64,000 nucleotides of DNA from Epiperipatus broadwayi (GCA_028023455.1 JAQFVV010006245.1:5329276-5393275), one strand, 5' to 3'. Shown: positions 36,059-48,239, counted from the first letter of the stretch. The notes: generated from the sequence alone by a model not told the origin. A program made the numbers and translations.

Positions 36059-38410
36059 TTGCAGATTTTTAAGTTAACTTTTATTCTTTGGCTTGCTTTC
36101 CTGTAAATTATTGTGGAGACCAGAATCCAAAATGATCGAGTAAAATAATATGTTTACTGGCTCCTTAGCCAGATGGCTACTCTCAGTTCCTCTAAACATA
36201 CCTTTGAATAGACTTTCCAGCAACCTGCATGGAGAATATGAAGAAATTTAACCTATCTGAAAGGCCACTGAAGATTATGATGCTGTCAGACGCCCTATTC
36301 CAGCCACTATCATTGATATACGCTTCAAGTCCAACCAAGGAGGCAGAGAGATGGTAATAATTTTAAAAACTGCAGTATGAACTTTAATCTATAAATTCTT
36401 ATAACACTTTAAAAAGAACGTTCTATCTAAATTATAAAAACTCTTTAATTTTTACCCTCTTATAAAAAGAAACTATCAATCTGTGTAACTTTATATATAA
36501 TGTAAAAGAAAAAAAAATCACTTACTTTAATTTTATAAACTGCTGAAATCTTTTATAAATTAAAAGATTTCATATTTTTTTTATACTCATTAAATGTCCG
36601 AAATTTATTCTCTTCAATTCCTACAAACTAACGGTCTTGCCTAATTTCAGTAATTTTAATATTTTGTTTAAATGCATTTTGTTATGTTTAATATGTGATA
36701 ATATGCTCAGATTTCGAAACAATGAAACTAAGTAAGTAATTTATAAAGGAGATAATTGTAATCTTCACTTAGACATTTTAAAAGCATTGTTTATTTTATT
36801 GAATCATTGTTTCGAAATTATAATATTGGTAATAAACGAATGCGCTAACCACTCGTTATTATCATAGTTATATATATATTGTAAAATCGTATTTTTTAAG
36901 GTTTGCTTAACCGATCTTATATTATAACCTTTGATATCTATTAGTTGGAAGGGGATATATATATTGTCTAGAGATGATAAAGTATATTTGCTAATGTTTG
37001 TATTAAGTCCCATCGAATATACTTTCCCTCCTTAATTAAGAATATTTATATGCAGATTCAGGATCTTAACTAGATTATTTTTATGTAGTTTAAGCCCATT
37101 TTATTAGCATACTTATAATGCTAATTTTAAGAACTGTTTTGAATTAGCTTGACAGATAAAAGCTATCTGTTTTAGGCGCAATTAATTATATGCATACTTA
37201 TTGCTTTATATATATATTGCGTGCATTGCGGGTGTGTTTTTATATAGTACACTTATATGTGTTACGTTTTGCTGCCTCTGACAAGGGTTCACGGTAACAA
37301 ACCGCCCCTTTATTTAGTTCGGGTTATGGCTATCTTCATTAGAACTGGGGCATGCGGACCCAGATTTTTCCTAAAGCCAATCCGACTTCCTGAACTTTAT
37401 GTTCATATATCAATAGCAGCAAACCGTCGGTCTCAGAGCAAACCGAGCATTTGATGCTGAAGCTCTTGAATAATCACTCACTCGCACTGCAAGTTTATTT
37501 CTTTAATATTTTATATAGCGCCATAGCACATATATGTGGACCTAATGGTAACCAGTTCTTTTTCCCATAGTAATTAATCATTCAGCTTTAGACTGGAGTT
37601 TGAATCTGGGTTATCAGGTTGAATCTGCATGATACTGAGTTTATTTAGTTGCTCATTTAATTAGTATATATAACAGCCATTAAAACTGGCTGTACTCATC
37701 ATCATCTCTACTAAAGTATCAACTCCTAACTTAAGCAAGTCAAATTCATAAGATGAGCATATTAAATAATTAGGCATGACCTCTATAACTCACACACACA
37801 TGTATTGTAATATGTTTAAAAGGGAACAGATGTACTTGATAACAGTCCCAACTATTGTAACATGCTTGCCTGTATTGAATACCTTGTGAAGATTATACAA
37901 TCCCTGCCATTATGATATTTTATGTTAGATCATTTGTTATTGTTTTAATAAATCCTTTTAAATATAAACTGTTGCATATCTTTCTTGCTCAGACTCTAGA
38001 TCAAGCCAAACCACAGTATCTTATCCAATCCATAGTATTTTATCCAATCCACAGTATATTATTAAATGTCACAGTTCATTACTCCAATTTCTTAATGAGT
38101 TTATATGCTATATGTGTATGTCTGGTAGTTAAGATTAATAGAGTGTTAAGTGTTATATATCACTTATTTAGTTAGGTTAGTAATGACCTTAAGTCTCGTG
38201 TTTCTACCTGTTCTATGTCGGCTCGCGGTTAAATGAGAACTGAGTGTAGCCCCAGGAATGTCACTCATAAGGTGTTAAATTTGGAGTACTGGCAGATGAG
38301 TTGGAGTTTGGTCGGATTAGAGGTCTCAACCACCTCACTCCGGTCAGCTTTGGTATATTTTGCTTGGGCTCTGAATTTTGTTGCATGAGTGTACAAATCT
38401 GACTGTTACA

Positions 38411-39079
38411 CCACAGACAACTGCCTATATGTGTTCTAATCCTAGCTATTTAAAAATAACAAATAATTCAAGGTATGTACTATTCTTTTTGGGTTATATC
38501 AATACAAACAAACAACTAGCATAAATATTTTTCCACTCTCTTTCTGTCCTAGGCTTTTGGAAACTTGATCCTGTAGGCTTTAAACTTGGGTGCCCTACAG
38601 CTTCCCTTCCTAAATAAGAAATGTGATGATGGGTTTTTTGTGTTTTCATTTTATGCCCATTACTACAATTTATCCATGGGCTAAATTGAAATGGGCACAA
38701 TATATAGTCTTAACTGTTAACCTTTTTTTGAAATAATATTAATTAATTAAGTAGAAAGCAAAATGTTCTAAATCTCCTCCAATAAATTTTTAAAAACATT
38801 ATGCTGATAGAGGTTTATATTATTATTATAGTACTAAGTACTTAGCCAGGCTTGGTCACTTGATCGCTTCATTTTCAGTCAAAAACAATACAATGCAGTG
38901 TTACTGGGCCATGTATTTTAAGGCTACTTTTTTTGATTCCTTTAATTTTTTTCTACTTCGTCTTTAATATTTCATTTTTAGGGGGGGGGTTGGCTATAGG
39001 CGATTTTTTTTTTTTTGGCTTTAACTTTTATTTTTTAAATCAGTTTTTGTTACCTTTTTTTTAAAAATAAAAACAAACA
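38411..39079. other. AT-rich non-coding stretch, no gene seen
   Basis: Contains G and T homopolymer runs near 38980-39018. The frame 38494-38700 (minus) is unsupported. Confidence 0.5.
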
Positions 39080-39310
39080 AAAAATAACTTCTCTCTCTAA
39101 CTTTTACAAAGTATTTCTCAATCCATCCCCTCCCCCCAAAAAAATTAAAATAAGATCAAAACTTTTGACTTTTTCAACTTTTTTACTTTTAGAAAAAAAT
39201 ATGACAAAAAATAACTTTCTGTCTCTATCTTTTGTCTTAGTGAAGACAATATATTTCTCACTCACACCCCCTCCCAATTAAAATAAGATCAAAAGTTTTG
39301 ATTTTTATAT
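39080..39310. repeat. tandem duplication, about 128-bp unit
   Basis: AAAAATAACTTCTCTCTCTA...AATTAAAATAAGATCAAAAC is repeated as AAAAATAACTTTCTGTCTCT...AATTAAAATAAGATCAAAAG, each with a C-rich tract (CCCCTCCCC) in the middle. Confidence 0.75.
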
Positions 39311-39891
39311 GACGATTTTATATAGTGCATTAAATCAGGTTTTACATATATATGTTTGGTATCATTTTTAAAAATTTTATCCAACTCTAAGATAATATTG
39401 TTGTAATTTCAAAAACTTCCTATATATATTTATATTATATAAAAAGAAGTATTGGAAACAAATATTTTTCCATAAGCTCTGTTGAAAAGATAGTAATAAG
39501 CAGTGGGAGTTCTGAGGGGGGGGGTATTGAAGGCAACAGGGAGTTGTGCTTCCTAGTAGTAAGTAATATATATATTTTTATAGATATTTAATTTATCACT
39601 CTGATATTCTTTACATAATATTGTTAATATTTTATTAACTCCTGCAAAAATTGTTCTAAATATGTAGAAACATTCATAATGTACACTGTTTAATAATAAA
39701 TTATATTTTAAAGTTAATAGACTTGAAGTAATCCTACAGGATTTTTATAGCTTCAGAATTTTAGAAGGAAAAATCAGCAGACAGTTGATTCAAATGTCTT
39801 TGTATTCTTCCATTACAGTTTAAAAACTAAATATTTTTTTGTTTATAATTATTTAACTTAATCTGTTTATAATTTAATATATAGTTTATCA

Positions 39892-40016
39892 GGGCTGGCG
39901 GAAGCGGGCATGCAACGCATGCTAGGCATGCGGGCGCTGGCAGAAGGAGGCGCCATCACTGAGAGATTAGCATCTGAAAAAGAAGGCGTCATCCCTGAGA
40001 AATTAAAACTCTACTA
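39892..40016. repeat. GC-rich patch with small duplication, possible hAT-type end
   Basis: Begins CAGGGCTGGC, which resembles common hAT transposon termini, and contains GCATGC words and a duplicated GGCG(C/T)CATC(A/C)CTGAGA block. GC content is far above the surroundings. No matching opposite terminus was found, so the element assignment is weak. Confidence 0.35.
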
Positions 40017-41111
40017 ACAAAAATACTCACATTTGAAGAATATTATTCTCAAATGTTTATTTTATCTTAATATATATAAATAAATAGGTTGAATGGTTAT
40101 ATAAATACACACAGCCCAAAAACATTTTTCTATGGAAACTTTTTTTTTTTTTTTCAAAATCTCCCACCTATAGTATGGTCAGGCAATAATTTCAAGAAAT
40201 ATTCAAATTGAATGTAGTTTTGTTTTCATACATTTGTATGTTAGAAACATACTTATTAGTATTTTCTCATTTAGTCTATAGTATACGCAGATTAAAATAG
40301 AAATTGAAATATTATTAACATAATTTTTAAAATCCAAAATTAACCTATTCTTGAATCATATATCTTCACATTCTTTCTTTTATGATAGAGAAAAATAAAG
40401 TACCATGAAAGAACTATACTTTCTTCAATAAACTGTATGGTTTAGTGTCTTGAGTATTGTTATAACCATTCTTTTTTTTTACATTGAACTTATATGTCAG
40501 TTTTTTTTTTAAGTTTCCTGATCTTCTTATATTTTTAACATTATGAATATTTTAGTTATCATTTTGATTTGGTTTCTATGTCCAGCAAGGTTTAATTTGT
40601 TTAACTTCATGGATATTTTTTTTATTCATTCTTCTTTATCTTTTTTTAGATTTGAATACCCTATTTAGTAATTTATCTATTTATAAATTTCAACGTATTC
40701 AACATTTTCTACTTTTTTAAATGTACCATATTTTTATTGTTGAATTTAATTAATTCCAATACTTTTTATTGACTTTTCTTTCTGATATTTATTTATTTAT
40801 TCTTCAATTGCATCAGTCTTCTTCTTCTTTAATAACTTTTTCTGATGATGTGAATAACTACTGCTTTTCTTTTGAACCTAGTGAGCAGTAATACAAATTA
40901 TACTATTTTTAACATTTCCTTACCTTTTTTGTCTTTCACCTGATCGGCTCATTTTTAAATGAGGAAACTTGACATCACTGTAAATCGTTTAGTTTTTGTA
41001 CTACGTTTACGGTTTTGACGTCATTTTTAGAAGGAAAAAAGTTCTATAAGATGCTGCCATCTATTGAATTATTTTACAAGTAAAAAATTAATAAAATGAC
41101 CATTTATGTCA
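40017..41111. other. AT-rich non-coding stretch, no gene seen
   Basis: Only T-rich low-complexity sequence was seen. Confidence 0.5.
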
Positions 41112-41250
41112 AACAAAACAAAAGCACCGCCTTCTCACATCTTTTCTTGAAACTTATTGGCTCTTGAAATTTTGTAAACAAAAGAAAATGGAAAAGCACC
41201 GCCTTCTCATCATCTTTTCTTGAATCTTATTGGCTGTTAAAATTTTTATA
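41112..41250. repeat. short tandem duplication, about 75-bp unit
   Basis: AAAAGCACCGCCTTCTCA followed by CATCTTTTCTTGAA and CTTATTGGCT occurs twice. Confidence 0.8.
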
Positions 41251-41291
41251 TGGCTGCCAAAAAGTAAAGAGTTACGAACGGTTTTATTTTG

Positions 41292-41712
41292 AAAATGATA
41301 AACAAATGTTTTAGAGCATTTTAAAGTATTTTTTGATGAAATACAAATTATTTTCATATAATATGCTAAAAATAAATATTATTTTACAAAAATAGTTAAG
41401 ATTTTAGCAAGAATTATTTATTTATTGCAAAGTGGAAGTAGAAATCATAATGTGGAATTGATCATTGACATTTCTTTTCATTTCAGCCGTAATCAAAATG
41501 ATAAATGAATGTTTTAGAGCATTTTAAAGTATTTTTTAATGAAATACAAATGAAATACAAATTATTTTCATATAATATGCTAAAAAGAAATATTATTTTA
41601 CAAAAATAGTTAAGATTTTAGCAAGAATTATTTATTTATTGCAAAGTGGGAAGTAGAAAACATAACGTGGAATTGATCATTGACGTTTCTTTTCATTTCA
41701 GCCATAATCAAA
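41292..41712. repeat. tandem duplication, about 204-bp unit
   Basis: Two nearly identical units start AAAATGATAAA(C/T)(A/G)AATG and contain TTTTAGCAAGAATTATTTAT and GGAATTGATCATTGAC, ending TTTCATTTCAGCC(G/A)TAATC. The second unit carries an extra internal copy of GAAATACAAAT. High similarity suggests a recent duplication. Confidence 0.9.
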
Positions 41713-44600
41713 AAATTTTTAAATTATAAATCAAAATTTATTTTTGAACAAACTTTTGTTCACTTTCATAATCTGACAAATTATTAATATACTTTTTACA
41801 AACGAAACTAAAGTGAATATATTTAATAAACAGTCAATATCTTTTGAAAAATTGACACATCAGTTTGTGAATTGGCCAATTAAAAGCTTTGAGTTTTACC
41901 TCCTGCGGCGAATGATATAATCACCGGTTGAAGGGTTAATATTTAGATACTTTTCCTTTGAAGTCATTATAAATCTGTAGCCCAACCTAATATTAAATGT
42001 ATATAATATACATTTTTTTATATCTAAACCCTTAATTAATAGGGGTTATTTTTGTCTTTTAAATCCCAACATGAACATATAGATGAAATTTCAATTATAA
42101 ATTTAAAAATTGAGTTAAATATTGTAATAAACTATAAATAATGATCATCAAGATATTAACAGATGACAAGGCATATATTAATCAAACATGCATATATGAT
42201 TTTTATTTTTATTTAACACTTGAATACTTAGCAGCATATAAGTTTCAATGAAAAATCATTTATATTTCATTATATTTAAATTGATATTGTAAGAATTGCA
42301 TAGAAAAATAGAAAATAATTATATTTTAACCAAAATTTCAGATTCCTTAATTAAAACATTGATGTTTTCATGATTTTAAAATATTATATACTCATGTTTA
42401 TGTTTAAACCAAGCTCCGTGTTAAATATAAATAATTACAATTCATTTCTTTAGTGATAATGGCTATGTCTCCAAATTCATCATCCACCTATTATCCAACT
42501 CTTTTTTTTTTTTTTTTTTGATAGCTAAAGAGTAGTCTAACAAATACAACTTTTTTTTTTATATTGAAATAGTATAAAATTTTGTATGGCCATTATTTTC
42601 TAGATAAACCGTTCTTGAAATATTGTATGTTCTCTCTATTGTTGATTCCAGTTGATAGCTAAATGCAGTACATTGCTATTTATAATTCTGATCTGAGATA
42701 AAATACAAAGTATATATATATCAAAAATAAAATAAATATAAAGAGAAGTAAATGAGCTTTGTTAGTTTAATAAACTAAATATCAATACGATGACATGAAA
42801 TTAAAGGAATATATTATAATCAAAACAAAAAAACAAAGCTTGGATATTTACATTCACTAAAGATACTCTTTTTACATTCATTAATTTAAAAATTGGATTT
42901 AAATGTATTATGGAATGTTCAGTAATTTATTTAAAAGCATTTAATTTATCTTGACAAAAAAAAAAAATAAACATAATAAATATATATTAGTCTAGGACAA
43001 TATTTAAAAATAATGACCATATTAATTATAAATTGAAACCTTTCAGAAATTGAATAAATGATAAATTCTTAACAGCAAATTGACTTGATATTTGTACACA
43101 GTGTAATAAATATCGTGCATAACTGTATCTTTAAGCTGACCATGACATCTAGAAAATTTGGTTTCTCTTTTGAATAGTGCCTTATTGATAGAATACTATT
43201 TGAATTTTCACTAAAATTTTTCATAATCTTTGTGTAGCTTATTTACTGGGTTGTTAGCTTGTTTCATGAATTCATTATAGTGTTCAATTGTCCATTTACT
43301 TTTAGGCAGGCAATTTAATAAGGTAGTCTTTTTATTTTTGGGTTCAACTTTATTGGTTCTTCCAGCAGCATGAGATTAATAGACAACACAGACTTAAGAA
43401 TCTTTAGCCAGTGTTTTTGAGCAATTGCCCATATTAGAATCAGCCATTAATCTTATGATTCCTGCTGCAAAATTTCCTTACTCTGATTTCAACTGAATTT
43501 CATCTGAACAGCATTAATTCAACTTCAGATCTTAATAAAAATGCTCAACTTTTAACAACGGTCTGAAAATTACTTTTCTCTTGCTTTTATAATCAAGCTA
43601 ATTAATTGTTAACCAAAAATAGATTTTCCAAAACTGACATGTTAGTTCCCCATTTCTCCCCACTGTTGCTGATAACATTTTATTGTTGCTAAAGTTCTTT
43701 CAATCTATTTTTAATCCTGTAAATTAATTATTTATTTCACTAAAATAATTTATTTAATTGTGTGTTTGATAATAGTTTTTTCAAAAAAATATAAAATTTT
43801 ATGCAATTAATTTGCCTTACACTTCTATGTTGTGAATATATATATAAACTGTAATGTTTTTTTTGTTTCCTATCCAACTTTTTCAGGAATAAATTTAAAA
43901 GGGCCATTATAAAATTTATATCTTTTTTAAATTCTAATTTTTTCTTGGTTTTTTCAATTATGCGCAATCTGAGAAGTGACATTCTTTGATTGATTGTCAG
44001 AATTAAATTCATAGCAGGTTCCTTTTGTAAAAACAGAGAAATAATAAATGGGACAACTTTACAAAATAATTAACAGACGAAAAAAAAAGGTTTATTATTT
44101 AAATTCCGGTTCAGAGAGTAAGTACTTTATAGCAGATGGCCCATTTGCTGAAGGATATGTAATCCAAGCATCAAGTAGGAAGCATACCAATGATTAAAGA
44201 TTGAACTCCACCCTAGCACTAATATTAATCACCACGTGGAATTGTTTATCTACAACATGAAAACCTTCAAAAATACAAACACGAATTGCTGTATTATGGT
44301 ATTATAATTCACATTTAGTTAAAAGTTTAAATACATTAGTATTGTCTTTATTTTTCACTTGTAAAGTGTATTAAAATTCATATTTTAAACATTCTCAGAT
44401 TCACTTTTTGTTTAAAATAATTATATATAAAGACGAATATGTATGCTCTTTCACCATGTAAGTTTTAACTTCTGAGTGATTTTTTTATTGTTATTCAAAA
44501 GCTGCTTTTAAGAACAATAATGGTGTTAGGCAATAAACTTTGCATTAATTAAAAGTTAAAAACTAAAAAAACAAACAAGCATTTTGCTATTTAATTTAAT
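41713..44600. other. AT-rich non-coding stretch
   Basis: No supported gene. The minus strand at 43250-44050 has slightly more complex short open stretches (for example near 43310-43220 and 43740-44012) that could be a very old coding relic, but no family motif was recognised. Confidence 0.45.
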
Positions 44601-44793
44601 AATATTTACTAAGGCTGTAACCTTAGGAATAAGCGTCTGAAAAATTCGAAGGTAGGTACCTCTACAGGTCTTAGCCACAAGCTTACGCTAGGAAGAAAAG
44701 AGGGAAACCTTCTTTACTTCGACCTGTAGAGGTCCTTACCTTCGAATTTTTCAGACGCTTATGCCTAAGGTTACATACAGCCTTAGTAAATAT
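44601..44793. mobile_element. hairpin MITE with near-perfect arms
   Basis: 193 bp. Left arm 44601-44670 (AATATTTACTAAGGCTGTAA ... ACCTCTACAGGTC) and right arm 44721-44793 are inverse complements with only a few indels, around a 50-bp loop. The integrity of the stem, far better than other fold-backs here, suggests a younger insertion. No ORF. The target duplication cannot be separated from the arms. Confidence 0.85.
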
Positions 44794-45137
44794 TACTTAA
44801 TATAATAATGTGCGTTTAATAAAATTTATAATTATATATTTAATTTAATGTGAATTATAAAGTCCATATATATTATAGTCAATATTTTTTTGACTTTTGT
44901 GTTGCATATATATAACATATTTTAAAAAAAGAGAGAGATTTGACAATATACTTTTTAACACATTTGTCTATAGTATTTTAAATGAGAATAAATTAAACAT
45001 GAACAGTGATGTGTGTTGACTTTCCAGTAATTCCAATAGCAATAACAATGTTAATTATTCAGAACTGGCTTTCTGTAAAAAAATATTGAAAAAAAAAAAA
45101 AGTTTTATGGGGAGAGAGATTTATTCTAGAAAGTCTT

Positions 45138-45205
45138 ACCCTGTGTGATTTGATAGAGTGTCAGACTCTGGAGGTTAAGGTCCATGGCCAGTTCTAGTAC
45201 TCAAA
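45138..45205 (+). mobile_element. old tRNA-derived SINE head, second copy
   Basis: ACCCTGTGTGATTTGATAGA (A-box-like), GACTC...GGTCCATGG (anticodon arm and shared string) and CCAGTTCTAGTACTC (B-box-like). Same order and shared GTCCATGG as 21415-21500. No tail or target duplication seen. Confidence 0.45.
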
Positions 45206-45466
45206 TTCCTTATGAACTCGGAAGCAATAAAACTTCAGTTATTTATTTTTACTAAAAAGATAATTTATTGTTTAATAATGATTGACTTAAATACAAATAG
45301 AAATACAATATTATCATTATCAGAGCTGACACTAAGATATTTACCGCCAACTTGCACATATAATATGAAGTTCCCCATCTCCCCCTTTTTTTTTTTTTGG
45401 ACATAAGGATTAAATAACCAAATAAAAGTGATAACTCACTGTTACAAAAACGTACAACTTGTCAAG

Positions 45467-45567
45467 CGTTGTTAGCCGAGAGGTTATCGCGCCTGCCTTG
45501 CAAGCAAGTAGTTGGTTGCAGACGGGTGTGAGTTCGCGTCCCGGCCGATGCTATGACATATGGAAAA
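45467..45567 (+). mobile_element. very short tRNA-derived SINE (or retroposed tRNA) with 21-bp target duplication
   Basis: Flanked by AAAAACGTACAACTTGTCAAG (45446-45466) and the same string with two changes (45568-45588). The insert is almost only a tRNA: acceptor GCGTTGT/CCGATGC (6 of 7 pairs), A box TAGCCGAGAGGTTATCGCG, anticodon loop CTTGCAA (45497-45503, TGC) on a stem with one mismatch, a long variable region, and B box GTGAGTTCGCGTCC (about 45528-45541). The tail is ATGACATATGG plus A residues. Mismatches in the D stem and anticodon stem argue against a working tRNA. It stands out by high GC content and looks young. Confidence 0.8.
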
Positions 45568-45689
45568 AAAAACGTACAACTTAACAAGCATGTCAAAACT
45601 GCAAAACCATATCTGCATTAATGTATGTAATTAATATCTGGTATATGTCCAAACAATATGTTTCTAAGTAATCGTATTTTTAATATCCT

Positions 45690-46575
45690 TTAAAAAAGTT
45701 TTTACTATGTGGTTTGACTGTCCAATGCCCATCTTTCACACTGGCCTTGCAAATCCTTTAGCACTTACCTGATTATTAAGTGCCACTCATTTATCATATG
45801 AAAATTATGTCTCCAGAATGATTTTTATTTCTAGTTTTTGAGAATCCTTAAAGCCAGATTTGATATTTTGAAAATGATGTCATGCACTTCATTGCTATCT
45901 TCTTTATCTTTTGTGGCCTATCTTTTCAAGCATTATAAATTAGATCATTTTATGCTAGAATCAAAATAGATCAGTTTCATTGTGTTCACCAGTGTTTCAG
46001 TTGAATGTTCAAACCTACTTTTATTATCTATTTCTTTATTTTCTTTCATTAATTCTCTAACACCAGCACCACAGTTCAATTTTTTTTAGTATACAATTTG
46101 TACATTCATAGTCCCATTTTAAATAATTCTGATCTAAATTTTAAAGATGTTTTCCTACATCTAAAAATATTTATTAAGTGCGTCATTGCCATTCTCCCCA
46201 GTCTTAGATTGATGACTCTTTTAACTACTGGATTATTTAATGTAGATAAAAAAGCAAAAACTGTCAATTACTTATATGTCTTCATTACCAATTTTGAAAT
46301 CCACTGCTGATTCTTTTACTTTACTCTTTTTTTATATTTGCCACAGTGTAATGTTTTTAAATTGAAATTCTAATGACAACAAATTTAGCTCTAAGTCTGA
46401 TGTCAACAGTTGCTGTAAATTACTTGATGTTTCTTTTATTAATGCTGAATTCAAATTTGTCTTTATATAATCTTCCATAAATACATATTCTGTATTGAAA
46501 TAGTAATTTAAGGTGAGTGTAGAGCAGATATATATATAGGCATAATATGCACTAAAGATAGGAGGACAGGGCAAT
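45690..46575 (-). pseudogene. 3' part of an RTE (BovB-like) LINE reverse transcriptase
   Basis: On the minus strand, with stops and frame changes: LQQLLTSD...FKNITLW (46400s; pattern of the post-catalytic K-rich strand), then KESAVDFKIGNEDI, stop, VIDSFCFF (46315-46240; family pattern GxxIEVVDSFCFLGS). These are followed by RLGRMAMTHLINIFRCR and KTSLKF (about 46206-46140; pattern RIxLGRxAMxxLxKIFRCRDISLKTK), ELWCWC near 46080 (pattern FELWCWRRxLR), and a KLIYF segment (pattern KLxYFGH). The order matches the C-terminal half of RTE/BovB polymerases. The endonuclease and catalytic core are absent. It differs from the RTE relic at 14150-16960 in wording, so it is a separate subfamily. Confidence 0.75.
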
Positions 46576-46936
46576 CAAAAATGAGTAGAAAATTCATATA
46601 GAAATTAAATTAAGTTTATGATGCACAAATGGTACAAAAATTCTTAAATATATATATAGATAAAAGTGTATATGAATGAATGCACATGCAAATATTATAT
46701 AATCATAGTTTGAAAATATAAAAATAACATTTTTTGATGTAATCACTATTTAAATAAATTTATTTTTCATTTTATGTTTAACAACATTAATTGGTGCTTG
46801 ATGTCATTTTGAATTTTAAAACCCACCCAAAAAACACGCTGATACATCCAAGTGATAAATGATATCGATTATCAACACGTGGTTTCAAAAAATGGGGGTT
46901 ACAAAATCGCAAATTTCATCATTAATTAAAAAATCA

Positions 46937-47151
46937 AAATGTAAATATATTAATTTATCGAGTGCAAGTAGATGCTATAATAATAATGTGAAATGCCAAA
47001 ACCTTTGACTGATGCGCCTTAAAATTGCTTAAATTACTATCTGATTGGCTATCATTTAAGCATTTTTAAGGTGCATCTGTCAAAGGTTTCAGCCTTTCAC
47101 ATTATTATTATATCATCTGCTTGCACTTGATAAATTAATATATTTACATTT
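46937..47151. mobile_element. family H palindromic MITE nested in family S
   Basis: 215-bp palindrome: AAATGTAAATATATTAATTT at the left end faces its complement ending at 47151. CCTTTGACTGATGCGCCTTAA faces TTAAGGTGCATCTGTCAAAGG around GATTGGCTATC. A half copy lies at 47390-47467 (GCGCATCTGTCAAAGGTTTC). No ORF. Its CTGATGC is not a hammerhead core because no GAAA strand follows. Confidence 0.85.
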
Positions 47152-47389
47152 GTTATGATCATTTCATTAGATTTGATAATTACTGTGTAATAAATCAAAA
47201 GATTTCACGTTGTTTATTTATATATAATATTTAGCAAATTAAATGTGAAGGTGTTTAAAGCTTCATGCTCTTAGTTCAAAATACTTGAGCCTGGCTTATT
47301 TATGTATAAATTTAAGTAGAGGAGAATGTGGTTCCATCTTTTTCTCTTAAAATCTCTGTCTTGTGTTTTGAATTGAGAGTTCTTGTGCA

Positions 47390-47467
47390 GTCATTATTAC
47401 TATCTGATCAGCTGTCATTTAAGCTTTTTTAAGGCGCATCTGTCAAAGGTTTCAGTGTTTCACATTA
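47390..47467. repeat. half copy of palindromic MITE family H
   Basis: Matches the right half of 46937-47151 (ACTATCTGAT...GTCATTTAAGC, then GGCGCATCTGTCAAAGG and TTTCACATTATTA). Only one arm is present. Confidence 0.7.
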
Positions 47468-48074
47468 TTAAAAAATCAAAATGCAAATTTCACAATTGCC
47501 ATCGAGTATTTAAAAATAAAAATCCCAATTTTCATCAATATTTAAAAAATAAAAAACTTTTATTTCATCAATATTTTTAATAAACCACCTAAATTTCATC
47601 AATATTTAAAAAAGTAAAAGTCGTGATTTTCAACAGTATTTTAAGGTAAAAATATTAAGCCCAATTTTACACATCATTACAAAATCGTCATTTACGTTTG
47701 CTATAATCCTAAGGCTAGAAATTGGTTTACTTCATTTCTCACATGTCATTACAAAATCACCATTATTTCACATTTAATAAAAAAAATAATAATTTTCAGC
47801 AATAATTGTAAAACAAAAATGCTATTTTCATACAGTTATACTTTATCAAATCATGTGAGTAAATACTTTAAATTAACATACGTTATCGCAATTTACATAA
47901 ATCTTTCAAAAATCAAAATGCTAATTTCGCAATTGTTATCGACTTTTATTTTTTAAATATTAATGAAATTTAGTTTCTTATTTTTTAAATATTAATGAAA
48001 AGTAGGTTAATTCAGATTTTTTAATACTTAATAAAATATTGTTAAAAATCACAACTTTTATTTTTTTTCCCAAA

Positions 48075-48235
48075 AAAACAGCGGAGTGTTGCCAACCACC
48101 GGCAAATCCCTGATCCGGGGCCCGCTAGAGCACAGAACGAGAAAGTAGGCCACAAAATAGGTTAACTGCCTCTATCAAATACTAGTCTTGAATCTAGGGG
48201 TGTTGTATATATGGGTTGGATAAGGTGGGCATGTT
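48075..48235. other. GC-rich patch of unknown origin
   Basis: Contains GCGGAGTGTTGCCAACCACC and GATCCGGGGCCCGC, far richer in G+C than the 1 kb on either side. It sits beside the inverse fragment of the LTR-like family. No coding or RNA structure recognised. Confidence 0.4.
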
Positions 48236-48239
48236 GGTT

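Larger units (their letters stand above)
35337..38410 (+). mobile_element. LTR-like repeat, copy A
   Basis: Long non-coding repeat clearly related to copy B. GCATTTGATGCTGAAGCTCT (37448) matches GCATTTGATGCTGAAACCCG (52680), followed in both by TGAATAAT and TTATT/AATAT blocks. The 3' 220 bp runs from AAGTCTCGTGTTTCTACCTG (38190) to CTGACTGTTACA (38410). Upstream it carries a conserved hairpin (35341-35373), a 7-8 unit CACAG array, a duplicated block with ACATGCGAAATTCACAGATT (35728-35833), a TATA box (36051), ATGGCTACT (36173) and a splice-donor-like ATG/GTAATA at 36353/36354. The start is uncertain and could be nearer 35600. No recognised coding domain; short frames between 36170 and 36353 are open but unconserved. 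Confidence 0.6.

Noticed and set aside
40847-40870. CTGATGA as a hammerhead core
   Set aside because: No GAAA strand or stem II follows. The same applies near 4818, near 59300 (minus), 29570 (minus) and 63112.
43220-44050. Possible old coding relic on the minus strand
   Set aside because: Short open stretches look less AT-biased, but no conserved motif could be named and frames break constantly.
45467-45550. Functional tRNA gene
   Set aside because: Mismatches in the D and anticodon stems, a long variable arm and flanking target duplications favour a SINE or retroposed copy.
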